DNA from: Streptomyces fumigatiscleroticus
GTDB taxonomy: Bacteria; Actinomycetota; Actinomycetes; Streptomycetales; Streptomycetaceae
Assembly: GCF_014647975.1 (NCBI RefSeq)
Contig: NZ_BMQF01000014.1
Location: 1-64,000, forward strand
Length of the DNA stretch: 64,000 nucleotides
Direction of reading: 5' to 3'
Every line of letters starts with the position of its first letter. The first letter of the stretch is position 1. The position numbers and the translations under genes were made by a program. Below the pieces are notes generated by a model. That model searched no databases. It had not been told where the DNA came from and saw only the letters and a list, made by a program, of their open reading frames with translations. Shown here piece after piece: positions 25,141 to 32,594 of this stretch.

Positions 25141-26346
25141 TCACAGGGCACTTCCCGCCTGCCACTCGCTCCACGGCATGTTCCAGCCGTTCAGTCCGTT
25201 GTCCGCCGCGACCGTCCTGTCCGGCGAGTTCTTCACCACGACGACGTCCCCGACGAGCGAGTTGTCGAAGAACCACTTGGCGGGCGTGCTGCTCTGGGCA
25301 CCCCGTATGTCCTGAAGGCCGATGCAGCCGTGGCTCGTGCCCGCGCGGCCGAAGGGCGGATAGCTCTTGCTGTACCAGTAGTTGCCGTGGATGAAGGTGC
25401 CCGAGGAGGTCAGCCGCATGGCGTTGGGCACGTCCGCGATGTCGTACTCCCCGCCGTAGCCGACCGTCGAGCCGTTCATCCGCGTCTGCCGGGCCTTCTC
25501 GGAGATCACCATCTGCCCGTTGTACGTGGTGTGCTGCGGACTGCCCGACGAGATCGGCACCGTCCTCAGGGTCTCGCCGCCGCGCACGACCGTCATGGTC
25601 TGCGTGTCGACGTCGACCGTGGAGACCTGCGAGCGCCCGACCGTGAACCTGACCGTTTTCTGCTGCACCCCGTGGACTCCGTTCGCCCCCTCGACGCCGT
25701 CCAGGTCGATCTTCATGGTGACCTTCGAGCCGGTCTTCCAGTACGTCTCGGGCCGGAAGTCGAGCCGCTGCGCGCCGAACCAGTGCCCCACCACCTTCTG
25801 CCCGCTGCTGGAGGTCACCGTGATGTGCGACTGCACGGCCTTCCTGTCCTCGATCGCCTTGTCGAACGTGAACGACACCGGCATCCCCACCCCGACCGTC
25901 GTCCCGTTGTCCGGCGTGTAGGTGCCGACGAAGCTGTGCGCCGGGGTGACGGTGGTGAAGGTCGAGCCGGCGGCGGCGACACGGCCGTCGGCGTCCTTCG
26001 CGGTCGCCGCGATCTTGTACTTCGTACCGCGCTCCAGCTGCTCCTTCGGCTTCCAGCTGCCGCCGTTGGCGGAGAGCGAGCCCGGAACGGCGTCCCCCGT
26101 CTTCGCCACCGTCATCCGCACCTCGGTCAGCCTGCCGTCGCTCACCTTCACGCCCGTGTTGTTGATCGACGCGCCCGTCGAGCCGTCCGCGGCCGAGATG
26201 GCGATCTTCGCCGCGGACGTCTTCTCGGAGTCCTTGCCGCCGTCGTTCCCGGCGTCGCCACTGCACGCGGTGAGGGTGAGGGCACCGGCCGTCAGAACGG
26301 CACAGGCACCCAGTACACGTCGCGCTGCTATGTCCGGCGTTGTCAC
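25141..26346 (-). CDS. Lipoprotein L,D-transpeptidase (YkuD domain)
   Basis: A 401-residue cell-wall enzyme that makes 3-3 cross-links in peptidoglycan. A lipoprotein signal with lipobox LTAC lies at about residues 24-27, followed by two immunoglobulin-like domains typical of actinobacterial Ldt. The C-terminal YkuD domain has catalytic Cys in SHGCIGL (near residue 338) and the upstream His in GTFIHGNYW. Start GTG 26346 follows GGGAG. In Streptomyces, 3-3 links are abundant at hyphal tips. The C-terminal extension rich in Trp after the catalytic domain is usual in the family. Confidence 0.93.
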   Translation of the reverse strand: MTTPDIAARRVLGACAVLTAGALTLTACSGDAGNDGGKDSEKTSAAKIAISAADGSTGASINNTGVKVSDGRLTEVRMTVAKTGDAVPGSLSANGGSWKPKEQLERGTKYKIAATAKDADGRVAAAGSTFTTVTPAHSFVGTYTPDNGTTVGVGMPVSFTFDKAIEDRKAVQSHITVTSSSGQKVVGHWFGAQRLDFRPETYWKTGSKVTMKIDLDGVEGANGVHGVQQKTVRFTVGRSQVSTVDVDTQTMTVVRGGETLRTVPISSGSPQHTTYNGQMVISEKARQTRMNGSTVGYGGEYDIADVPNAMRLTSSGTFIHGNYWYSKSYPPFGRAGTSHGCIGLQDIRGAQSSTPAKWFFDNSLVGDVVVVKNSPDRTVAADNGLNGWNMPWSEWQAGSAL

Positions 26347-26729
26347 GAGCTGCTCCCGGTTCGTGTCATGTGCGCGATCCGCTCCCGTACGTGAGGTACG
26401 CGGAGAGTGGAGTACAAAGGCATAGAGGCGACCGGCGGCCGGGCAGGTTCCGTGCCGGTCGCCGTGAACGCCGTCACGTGACGGAAACGGGACATCTGCC
26501 CAGGGGCGCGCGTGCTGTCCGGCGACGGGGCCCGAGTGGACCACCGCGCGCCGGCCGTTGCCCTGCAACCTCCCGTCCCCCGCTCCGTACACCTCCCTGT
26601 CAGGTGCTGCCGTACAACGCCCAACGCCCTGTGGCCGCTGCCGCACAGCTCCCTGTCAGCCGCTGCCGTACAAAGCCACCGTGGCCGCTTCCGAACAGCT
26701 GCCCGTCGGCCGCTGCCGTACCACTCCTG
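26347..26729. other. 383-bp gap: Ldt promoter and degenerate repeats
   Basis: The left part is the leader and promoter of the L,D-transpeptidase gene on the minus strand. The right part (26596-26746) is occupied by degenerate copies of the 3' end of the P1 peptidase gene. No additional gene is seen. Confidence 0.6.
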
Positions 26730-26746
26730 TCAGCCGCTGCCGTACA
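26596..26746. repeat. Degenerate copies of the P1 peptidase 3' end
   Basis: About six copies of a 20-26 bp unit close to CTGTCAGCCGCTGCCGTACA. On the minus strand the last copy is the stop and final codons of the peptidase gene (TAC GGC AGC GGC TGA, YGSG-stop), so the gene tail has been duplicated repeatedly downstream of its own stop. Confidence 0.8.
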
Positions 26747-27761
26747 GCTCTTCGTACGACGGCCAGGTCCCGCCCGGCCCGTCCACCGGTTCGGCCGCGC
26801 GGAGCGCACGGACGATCGCCCGCGTCACCACGTCCGCGCCCGCCGCGAGGATCTCGTTCAGTGCCAGCGGGTGCTCCGGGTCGAGCGGGTGGTCGCCGGT
26901 CGCCAGGGCGAACACCGTGTCCCCGTCGTTGAGCAGGTGCACCGGCCGTACGGCCCGAGCGATACCGTCGTGCGCCGTCCCCGCCAGCTTCTGCGCCTGC
27001 GCCTTGGACAGGTCCGCGTCCGTGGCGACCACGGCGAGCGTGGTGTTGAGCGGGGGAGGCGCGTTCCTCGCCGCCGCCTCGGCGAGGCGCCGGCGCGCGG
27101 TCTCGTGAACGCGGGTCTGCGGATACGCCACGCGCTTCCCCTGGAACAGCTCCCCGTACAGCACGCCCGTGTCCGGGTCCGTCCCGGATCCGGCCGCGTT
27201 GGCCACCACCAGCGCCGCCACGGTGGTCCCCGAGGCGAGCACGGTGCTCGCGGTGCCGACTCCTCCCTTCAGCTGTCCGACCACGGCTCCCGTCCCCGCT
27301 CCCACGCATCCCTGCGGCACGGGCGCCCCCGTCGCGCAGGCCGCGGCCGCCTCGACCGCCGCCCGGCCGGTGGCGGCGTCCGGCCTGGCCCGGAAGTCGC
27401 CGCCCCGCGCCAGGTCGAAGACGCACGCGGCGGGCACGACCGGCACGACGTGCGCGGGATCGGCCCCCACCCGCACCCCCCGCCCACGCTCCTCCAGCCA
27501 GGCCATCACGCCCGATGCCGCGTCGAGCCCGTACGCGCTGCCGCCGGTCAGCACGATGGCCTCGACCTTCTGCACCAGATTGCGCGGGTCCAGGGCGTCG
27601 GTCTCCTTGGTGCCGGGGCCACCGCCGCGCACGTCCACGGCGGCCACGGCCCCGCCCTCGGGGGCGAGTACGACCGTGGTGCCGGTGAGCCATCCGTCGC
27701 CGGTGCGCGTCGCATGCCCCACCCGCAGGCCGGGGACGTCCGTCAGAGCGTCAACTGTCAT
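26730..27761 (-). CDS. P1-family peptidase (DmpA/L-aminopeptidase-D-esterase)
   Basis: A 343-residue Ntn-fold aminopeptidase. It carries LTDVPGLRVGHAT at the N-terminus, LTGGSAYGLDAASGV near residue 75, and the self-cleavage and nucleophile region GGVGTASTVL followed by ALVVANAAGS, typical of P1 enzymes. These release N-terminal D- or L-residues or cleave beta-peptides. The ribosome binding site is weak. The C-terminus YEELYGSG is the start of a degenerate repeat array lying after the stop. It is divergent from a small acidic protein gene. Confidence 0.88.
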   Translation of the reverse strand: MTVDALTDVPGLRVGHATRTGDGWLTGTTVVLAPEGGAVAAVDVRGGGPGTKETDALDPRNLVQKVEAIVLTGGSAYGLDAASGVMAWLEERGRGVRVGADPAHVVPVVPAACVFDLARGGDFRARPDAATGRAAVEAAAACATGAPVPQGCVGAGTGAVVGQLKGGVGTASTVLASGTTVAALVVANAAGSGTDPDTGVLYGELFQGKRVAYPQTRVHETARRRLAEAAARNAPPPLNTTLAVVATDADLSKAQAQKLAGTAHDGIARAVRPVHLLNDGDTVFALATGDHPLDPEHPLALNEILAAGADVVTRAIVRALRAAEPVDGPGGTWPSYEELYGSG

Positions 27762-27840
27762 GACGCCAGTGTGGTCGAGCCCGCGGCCCTGGCCGGTGAC
27801 ATGAAGGGACCGGTGTCGCGGACCGGGTGGATCGGCCGTG

Positions 27841-27912
27841 CGGGCGGATGTGCCGGCCGGGCGGTGCCGGTCGGGCGGTTGTGAAGGCCGGGCGGATGTG
27901 CCGGCCGGGCGG
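27841..27912. repeat. Direct 24-bp repeat upstream of the P1 peptidase
   Basis: CGGGCGGATGTGCCGGCCGG plus four more bases occurs at 27841 and again at 27889, with related GGGCGG-rich sequence between. It lies in the divergent promoter region of the peptidase and the gene at 27963. Confidence 0.75.
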
Positions 27913-27962
27913 CTCCGTGACGCGGGCGGCCGCCTGAAGCAGGGCAGCCGTACCCTGGACGT

Positions 27963-28145
27963 ATGAGCACCGCCCCGGAATCCGAGTCCGAGCCGCGTGA
28001 GCCGAAGGCCGCGCTGATCTTCGACGACCCGCTGGACCAGCAGTCGTCGGACGACACCGACCGCGGGTGGGGCGAGCGGGCCGAGGGGGACAGCGCGGCC
28101 GACCTGAAGCGCTTCCTGGACGAGAAGCCGCCCCACCACCTGTGA
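27963..28145 (+). CDS. Small acidic conserved protein, unknown function
   Basis: A 60-residue acidic protein with no Cys, no membrane segment and a C-terminal LKRFLDEKPPHHL. Codon use is normal for the organism (high GC at third positions). The ATG lies close after a CCCTGGACGT leader without a strong ribosome binding site, so it may be leaderless. Its presence between the peptidase and mscL seems conserved in streptomycetes by memory. The role is unknown. Confidence 0.6.
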   Translation: MSTAPESESEPREPKAALIFDDPLDQQSSDDTDRGWGERAEGDSAADLKRFLDEKPPHHL

Positions 28146-28202
28146 CGTCCTGCCGGGCACGCGGGGCCGGCCGCCCGGCCCCGGCCCGGAACGTGTCCGC
28201 CG

Positions 28203-28676
28203 CTAGGGCCTGCCGTCGCCCTGGCCGCGCTGCGCGAGCAGCGCGTCGCGGATCTCCTTGAGCACCTCCAGCTCGGTCACCTCGACGATCTCCTGCGCGC
28301 TCTCCTTCGCCTTCTTGCGGGCCGCCTGCCGGGCCAGAAACTTGGACATGGGCAGGACCATCAGGAAGTAGACGACGGCCGCGGTGATCAGGAAGTTGAG
28401 TGCGGCGCCGAGGACGGAGCCCCACATGATCGGGATGCCTTCCTCCGCCGTGCCGTCCGCCGCGACCTTGCACGGGGTCAGGCACGAGCTGTAGTGGTCG
28501 AGGTTCTTGGTGCCGACGGCACCGACCAGCGGGTTGATGACTCCCTTCACCACCGAGTTGACGATGTTGGTGAAGGCGGCACCGATGACCACCGCAACCG
28601 CCAGATCGACCACGTTGCCGCGCATCAGGAAGGTCTTGAAGCCCTGCCAGACGCTCGGCTCGTTCTTCTCGCTCAC
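28203..28676 (-). CDS. mscL: Large-conductance mechanosensitive channel MscL
   Basis: A 157-residue channel that opens under membrane tension to release solutes in osmotic downshock. The TM1 signature LAVAVVIGAAFTNIVNSVV (near residues 25-43) and a second helix LITAAVVYFLMVLPM flank a periplasmic loop longer than in E. coli, containing two Cys (SCLTPC). A C-terminal charged amphipathic helix follows. GTG 28676 follows GGAGAG. The two loop Cys could form a disulfide. Confidence 0.95.
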   Translation of the reverse strand: MSEKNEPSVWQGFKTFLMRGNVVDLAVAVVIGAAFTNIVNSVVKGVINPLVGAVGTKNLDHYSSCLTPCKVAADGTAEEGIPIMWGSVLGAALNFLITAAVVYFLMVLPMSKFLARQAARKKAKESAQEIVEVTELEVLKEIRDALLAQRGQGDGRP

Positions 28677-28780
28677 CTCGGAAGCTCTCCTCGTGCACGC
28701 AGGTCATGGAACAAATCGCTCCGCAACCTACGTCAGGATTGAGCCATTGCGCCCACTGGCCTCGCTCGTTCGAGGGACTT

Positions 28781-28859
28781 GGCGGCGAAGTGCAGGGATT
28801 CGGCGGCGAAGAGCGGGGACTCGGCGGCGAAGCGCAGGGACTCGGCGGCCAAGTGCGGA
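28781..28859. repeat. Four tandem 21-bp repeats
   Basis: Units of GGCGGCGAAGTGCAGGGATT plus one base, with GAGCGGGGA and GCGCAGGGA variants, directly before the stop of the SAF-domain gene and upstream of mscL. Not part of a convincing gene. Confidence 0.85.
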
Positions 28860-28877
28860 GAACGGCCATGAAGCGGC

Positions 28878-29666
28878 TCACCACAGTGTCACCGCCAGCC
28901 GGGCCGTCGCGCTCGCGCCGGCCAGCCGTGCCGCGGTGGGGCGTGGCACCGCGAGCACGATCAGCGCCCCGTCACCTGCCACGCCGCCCGCGGAGTCCAC
29001 CGAGTCCCAGGACTCCGGGCCCGAGGAGCCCCCGGAGTCGGGGGAGTCTACGGAGTCGGGGGAGCCCATGGAGTCCGAGGAGCCCCCGGGGTTCGAGGAA
29101 CTCCCGGAGTCCGAGGAGCCCCCGGCCCCCGGCACCGTCGTCACCCGTGCCCGGCGTGCGACGACGTGGACCCGAGTGCCCGTCGCCGTCTCCTCGGCGG
29201 CGATGACGTCGACCCGGTCGCCGGGCCGCAGCAGCCGGACGGTGGCCGCGTCGGCGATCCGCACGGGTGCCCGTACCGTTCCGGCGGCGGGACGGGCGTG
29301 GACGGAACGCTGTTCCGCCGACGACGCCGCATGGGCGGAAGGAGATCCTTCCGGGCGCCCGCGGGTCCGGTCGGCGTCCCGCGGGCCCGCCGCCACGAGC
29401 GCCGCCGCGGTGACGGCGAGGCCGGCCGCCACGGCCCGCCTCCGGTGCCGTACGAGCCGGCCCAGCTGATTCCGCCCGCCGCGCACCCGCACGGGTTCGA
29501 AGTCCGGCACCTCGCAGGTGGGCGGGGCGTCGCTGCCCGGTGGGCAGGGTGGGACGGGGGAGGGGAAGGCAGCTGAGGAGGAGGACGGAGACGGGAGCGG
29601 GAAGGGGTACGAGGCGACAGACACGTCAGACACCATCCGAGACGAGGACCGGCTTGCGAAGTCCAC
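28878..29666 (-). CDS. SAF/RcpC-CpaB-like domain protein with Ser-rich insert
   Basis: About 262 residues. An N-terminal Ser/Pro-rich cytoplasmic part and a basic stretch GRLVRHRRR precede a single membrane helix (AVAAGLAVTAAALVAAG). A SAF domain follows (VRLLRPGDRVDVIAAEETATG near residue 145, then ARRARVTTVPG). The last part (GDGALIVLAVPRPTAARLAG) completes an RcpC/CpaB fold as found in Flp-pilus assembly proteins. An insert of about 45 residues of Ser/Asp/Gly repeats splits the two halves. Start GTG 29666 is uncertain; ATG 29636 is an alternative. No pilus genes are nearby. Confidence 0.75.
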   Translation of the reverse strand: MDFASRSSSRMVSDVSVASYPFPLPSPSSSSAAFPSPVPPCPPGSDAPPTCEVPDFEPVRVRGGRNQLGRLVRHRRRAVAAGLAVTAAALVAAGPRDADRTRGRPEGSPSAHAASSAEQRSVHARPAAGTVRAPVRIADAATVRLLRPGDRVDVIAAEETATGTRVHVVARRARVTTVPGAGGSSDSGSSSNPGGSSDSMGSPDSVDSPDSGGSSGPESWDSVDSAGGVAGDGALIVLAVPRPTAARLAGASATARLAVTLW

Positions 29667-29784
29667 GATGGAGCTTCGCGCCGCCGCCCGCCGCCGCCCG
29701 TGCGCTACCGGCTGGTTGTGGACAACTCCGCCACCCGAACGGGAGCTTCCGCTCCGCTCACGGTCCCTTCGGCCCCCTTGTTCG

Positions 29785-30627
29785 CTACGGCAGCGCGATC
29801 CCCGGGTCCATCCCGCCCAGTGCGGTCGTGCACAGGCAGTCCCGCTCCCCGTCCGCCGGCAGCGCGGCCACCGCGTCGAACAGCACGCCCCGCAGCCGGC
29901 CCACGTTGGCGGCGAAGACCCGCAGCACCTCGTCGTGCGAGACCCCCTCGCCGGTCTCGGCGCCGGCGTCGAGGTCGGTGACCAGGGTCAGGGACGTGTA
30001 GCAGAGCTCCAGCTCGCGGGCGAGCGCGGCCTCGGGGTGGCCGGTCATGCCCACCACGGACCAGCCCTGTGCCTGGTGCCACAGCGATTCGGCACGGGTC
30101 GAGAAGCGCGGCCCCTCCACCACGACCAGCGTGCCGCCGTCCACGGGCTCCCAGTTCTGCCCGCGGGCCGCCTTCAGCGCGGCGGCGCGACCGGCGGGGC
30201 AGTAGGGGTCGGCCAGTGACACATGGACCACGTTCGGCACCGTGCCGTCGGGCAGTGGCAGCCCGTCGAAGTACGTCGAGACCCTGCATTTGGTCCGGTC
30301 GACCAGCTGGTCCGGCACGAGCAGCGTGCCCGGACCGTACTCGGGGCGCAGACCGCCCACCGCGCACGGCCCGAGGATCTGGCGCACGCCGACCGAGCGC
30401 AGCGCCCACAGGTTGGCCCGGTAGTTGATCCGGTGCGGCGGCAGGTGGTGGCCGCGTCCGTGCCGGGGGAGGAAGGCGACCCGCCGGCCGGCGACCTCAC
30501 CGAGGAAGAGGGAGTCGCTGGGTGGTCCGTAGGGGGTGTCCACCTGGATCTCGGTCACGTCGTCGAGGAACGAGTAGAAACCGGAGCCGCCGATCACGCC
30601 GATCTCGGCGTTCGCCTTGTTCGCCAT
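29785..30627 (-). CDS. mtnP: S-methyl-5'-thioadenosine phosphorylase family
   Basis: A 280-residue purine-phosphorylase-family enzyme that cleaves methylthioadenosine to adenine and methylthioribose 1-phosphate. Evidence: IGVIGGSGFYSF at the N-terminus, the phosphate-site FLPRHGRGH near residue 52, INYRANLWAL, VVEGPRFSTRAES near 168, and MTGHPEAALARELELCY near 193. The last places the substrate-binding Met-Thr; MTHase-type rather than canonical MTAP specificity is possible. It is downstream of the FmdB gene in the same direction, 80 bp apart. Confidence 0.9.
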   Translation of the reverse strand: MANKANAEIGVIGGSGFYSFLDDVTEIQVDTPYGPPSDSLFLGEVAGRRVAFLPRHGRGHHLPPHRINYRANLWALRSVGVRQILGPCAVGGLRPEYGPGTLLVPDQLVDRTKCRVSTYFDGLPLPDGTVPNVVHVSLADPYCPAGRAAALKAARGQNWEPVDGGTLVVVEGPRFSTRAESLWHQAQGWSVVGMTGHPEAALARELELCYTSLTLVTDLDAGAETGEGVSHDEVLRVFAANVGRLRGVLFDAVAALPADGERDCLCTTALGGMDPGIALP

Positions 30628-30707
30628 GTCCGCACCCTAGCCGCCCCCGTGAACGCCGAGGACCCCGCCGCCGAGGGGGCGGCAGGGCCGGCATGAGAAG
30701 GGGGCCG

Positions 30708-31004
30708 TCAGGCGGCGGTGGTGCTGGTCGAGCCGCTGGAGCTCGACGACGAGCCGGAGTCCGAGGAGGACGAGGAGCTCGAAGAGGACGACGACTTTGA
30801 GGTCGCCGGCGAACTGCTCGACGAGGCACCGCGGCTGTCGTTGCGGTAGAAGCCGGAGCCCTTGAAGACAATGCCGACGGCGGAGAACACCTTCTTCAGG
30901 CGGCCACCGCAGTTGGGGCACTCGGTCAAGGCGTCATCGGTGAATTTCTGCACCGCCTCGAGGCCCTCGCCGCACTCGGTGCACTGGTACTGGTAGGTGG
31001 GCAC
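30708..31004 (-). CDS. FmdB-family zinc-ribbon protein
   Basis: A 98-residue protein. An N-terminal FmdB zinc ribbon with two CxxC pairs (CTECG at 8-12, CPNCGG at 29-34) is followed by VFKGSGFYRND. A Ser-rich low-complexity tail makes up residues 60-98 (runs of 9-11 Ser). The function is unknown; the family is often called a regulatory protein. Start GTG 31004 follows AGGAGG. A CIRCE-like inverted repeat sits at the ribosome binding site, pointing to HrcA heat-shock control. Confidence 0.88.
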   Translation of the reverse strand: MPTYQYQCTECGEGLEAVQKFTDDALTECPNCGGRLKKVFSAVGIVFKGSGFYRNDSRGASSSSSPATSKSSSSSSSSSSSDSGSSSSSSGSTSTTAA

Positions 31005-31014
31005 TGTCTTCCTC

Positions 31015-31041
31015 CTGGCACTCTCACTCGATGAGTGCTAA
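31015..31041. promoter_or_regulatory. CIRCE-like element (HrcA operator) before fmdB gene
   Basis: CTGGCACTC, nine bases, then GAGTGCTAA. The right arm is the perfect CIRCE consensus, and the left arm matches 7 of 9 of TTAGCACTC. It lies 10-37 bp upstream of the GTG and touches the ribosome binding site, as CIRCE does at groES. Confidence 0.75.
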
Positions 31042-31071
31042 CGACGGTCCATAGTGACGTATTCCTCGGGA

Positions 31072-32367
31072 TCAGTCCACTGTGAGCCGCGTGCGGTGAC
31101 CGACGCCACGTGCGACGGTGCGGCCGCCGGGCCGCGGCGCCAGCCGGGAGCGCAGTGCCAGCAGGACCGCCAGGGCGAGCACCGTGCCGCCCATCGGGAC
31201 CAGGAACCCGGCGCCGTCCCAGCACCGGTCCTCCAGCTGTCCGGCGACCGTGACGGCGGCCGCCTGGCCGAGTGCGACGGCACCGGTCAGCCAGGTGAAC
31301 GCCTCGGTGCGGGCGCCGGCCGGGACCAGGCCCTCGACCAGGGTGTAGCCGGTGATCAGAGCGGGCGCGATGCACATGCCGACCAGCAGGCCGAGGCCGG
31401 CGAGGACGGGTACGGAGTGCGCGGCCCACAGGCCCGAGGCGGTGAGCGCCAGGGCGGTGTACCCGACGGCCAGGCGCCGCTGCGGAGCCGCCTTCCAGGC
31501 GATGGCGCCGCAGACGACGCCGGAGAGCATGTTCCCCGCGGCGAAGACGCCGTACAGCACGCCGTTGAGGCCGGGCTCGCCGATCGACTCGGTGAACGCG
31601 GCCAGCGAGACCTGCATGCCGCCGAAGACGGAGCCGATGCCCAGGAAGACGGCGATCAGTACGCGCACTCCGGGGACGCGCAGCGCCGAACCGTGCTCCA
31701 CGCGCGCGTGGAGCCGGTTGGCGACCGGGGGCTGGGTGCTCCGGCTCACGGCGAACAGCAGGCCGCCGAGCAGGGTGAGCGCGGCCTCCGTCACCAGGCC
31801 GGCGGCCGGGGCGACGGCCGTGCACAGCGCGGTGGCCAGCAGCGGGCCGACCACGAAGGTCAGCTCGTCCGTGACCGACTCGAAGGCCGCCGCGGTGGTC
31901 ATCAAGGGGGAGCCCTTGAGCTTCACGCCCCAGCGGGCGCGCACCATGGGCCCGATCTGCGGGACCGAGGCCCCCGTGGGCACGGCCGCCGCGAAGAGCG
32001 CCCACAGGGGCGCGTGGGCCAGTGCGAGCGCGGTCAGGGCCAGGCCGGACAGCGTGTGCACCAGGACGCCGGGGATCAGGACGGCACGCTGTCCGTAGCG
32101 GTCGGCCAGGCGGCCGCTGTAGGGCGCGAACAGTGCCATGGAGACGCCGGTGACGGCCGCGGCGGCGCCCGCGGCACCGTAGGAGCCGGTGGTGTGCTGG
32201 ACGAGCAGCACGATGGAGATGGTGAGCATCGCGAACGGCTGGCGTGCCGCGAAGCCGGGGAGCAGGAACGTCCAGGCGCCGCGTGTGCGCAGCAGCTGCG
32301 CGTATCCCGGGCGGGAGGGGGCCGCCGCGTTCTGGGCGTTGTCCGAGCTGGTGACCGTGGATGCCAC
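31072..32367 (-). CDS. MFS transporter (12-TM), sugar/drug exporter-like
   Basis: A 431-residue permease with about twelve hydrophobic helices. A motif A-like GRLADRYGQRAVLIPG lies near residue 78, and a repeat of the half structure starts near residue 215. It resembles the actinobacterial MFS group annotated as arabinose or drug efflux. GTG 32367 has GGAAAGG upstream; the frame is open further upstream but without a good ribosome binding site. It is in the same direction as the FmdB gene, but 68 bp and the CIRCE element separate them. The substrate is unknown. Confidence 0.88.
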   Translation of the reverse strand: MASTVTSSDNAQNAAAPSRPGYAQLLRTRGAWTFLLPGFAARQPFAMLTISIVLLVQHTTGSYGAAGAAAAVTGVSMALFAPYSGRLADRYGQRAVLIPGVLVHTLSGLALTALALAHAPLWALFAAAVPTGASVPQIGPMVRARWGVKLKGSPLMTTAAAFESVTDELTFVVGPLLATALCTAVAPAAGLVTEAALTLLGGLLFAVSRSTQPPVANRLHARVEHGSALRVPGVRVLIAVFLGIGSVFGGMQVSLAAFTESIGEPGLNGVLYGVFAAGNMLSGVVCGAIAWKAAPQRRLAVGYTALALTASGLWAAHSVPVLAGLGLLVGMCIAPALITGYTLVEGLVPAGARTEAFTWLTGAVALGQAAAVTVAGQLEDRCWDGAGFLVPMGGTVLALAVLLALRSRLAPRPGGRTVARGVGHRTRLTVD

Positions 32368-32594
32368 GGCCCGTGCCTTTCCGCCGCCTGGTAGCGCGCC
32401 CGTGCGGGGGGCGCCGAGAGCTGTCCTCTTGCGCGGACTGCGGTAGATACCGGCGCTCTCCAGTCGAGGCTTCCCGGCCGCCATACGGTCGCGCCAGCTC
32501 TGCGTCAGGCAGAGTTGGTTCGATCAGGTGACGCTTTCATCGTACAGCGATCAGGGACGGCCGCCCTTGTGAGAGCGAGCACCGCGCAAGGGGG

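Noticed and set aside
28706..29206. Plus-strand frame reading GLGGEVQGF and similar repeats
   Set aside because: Created by the 21-bp repeat and the antisense of the SAF gene; no start signal.
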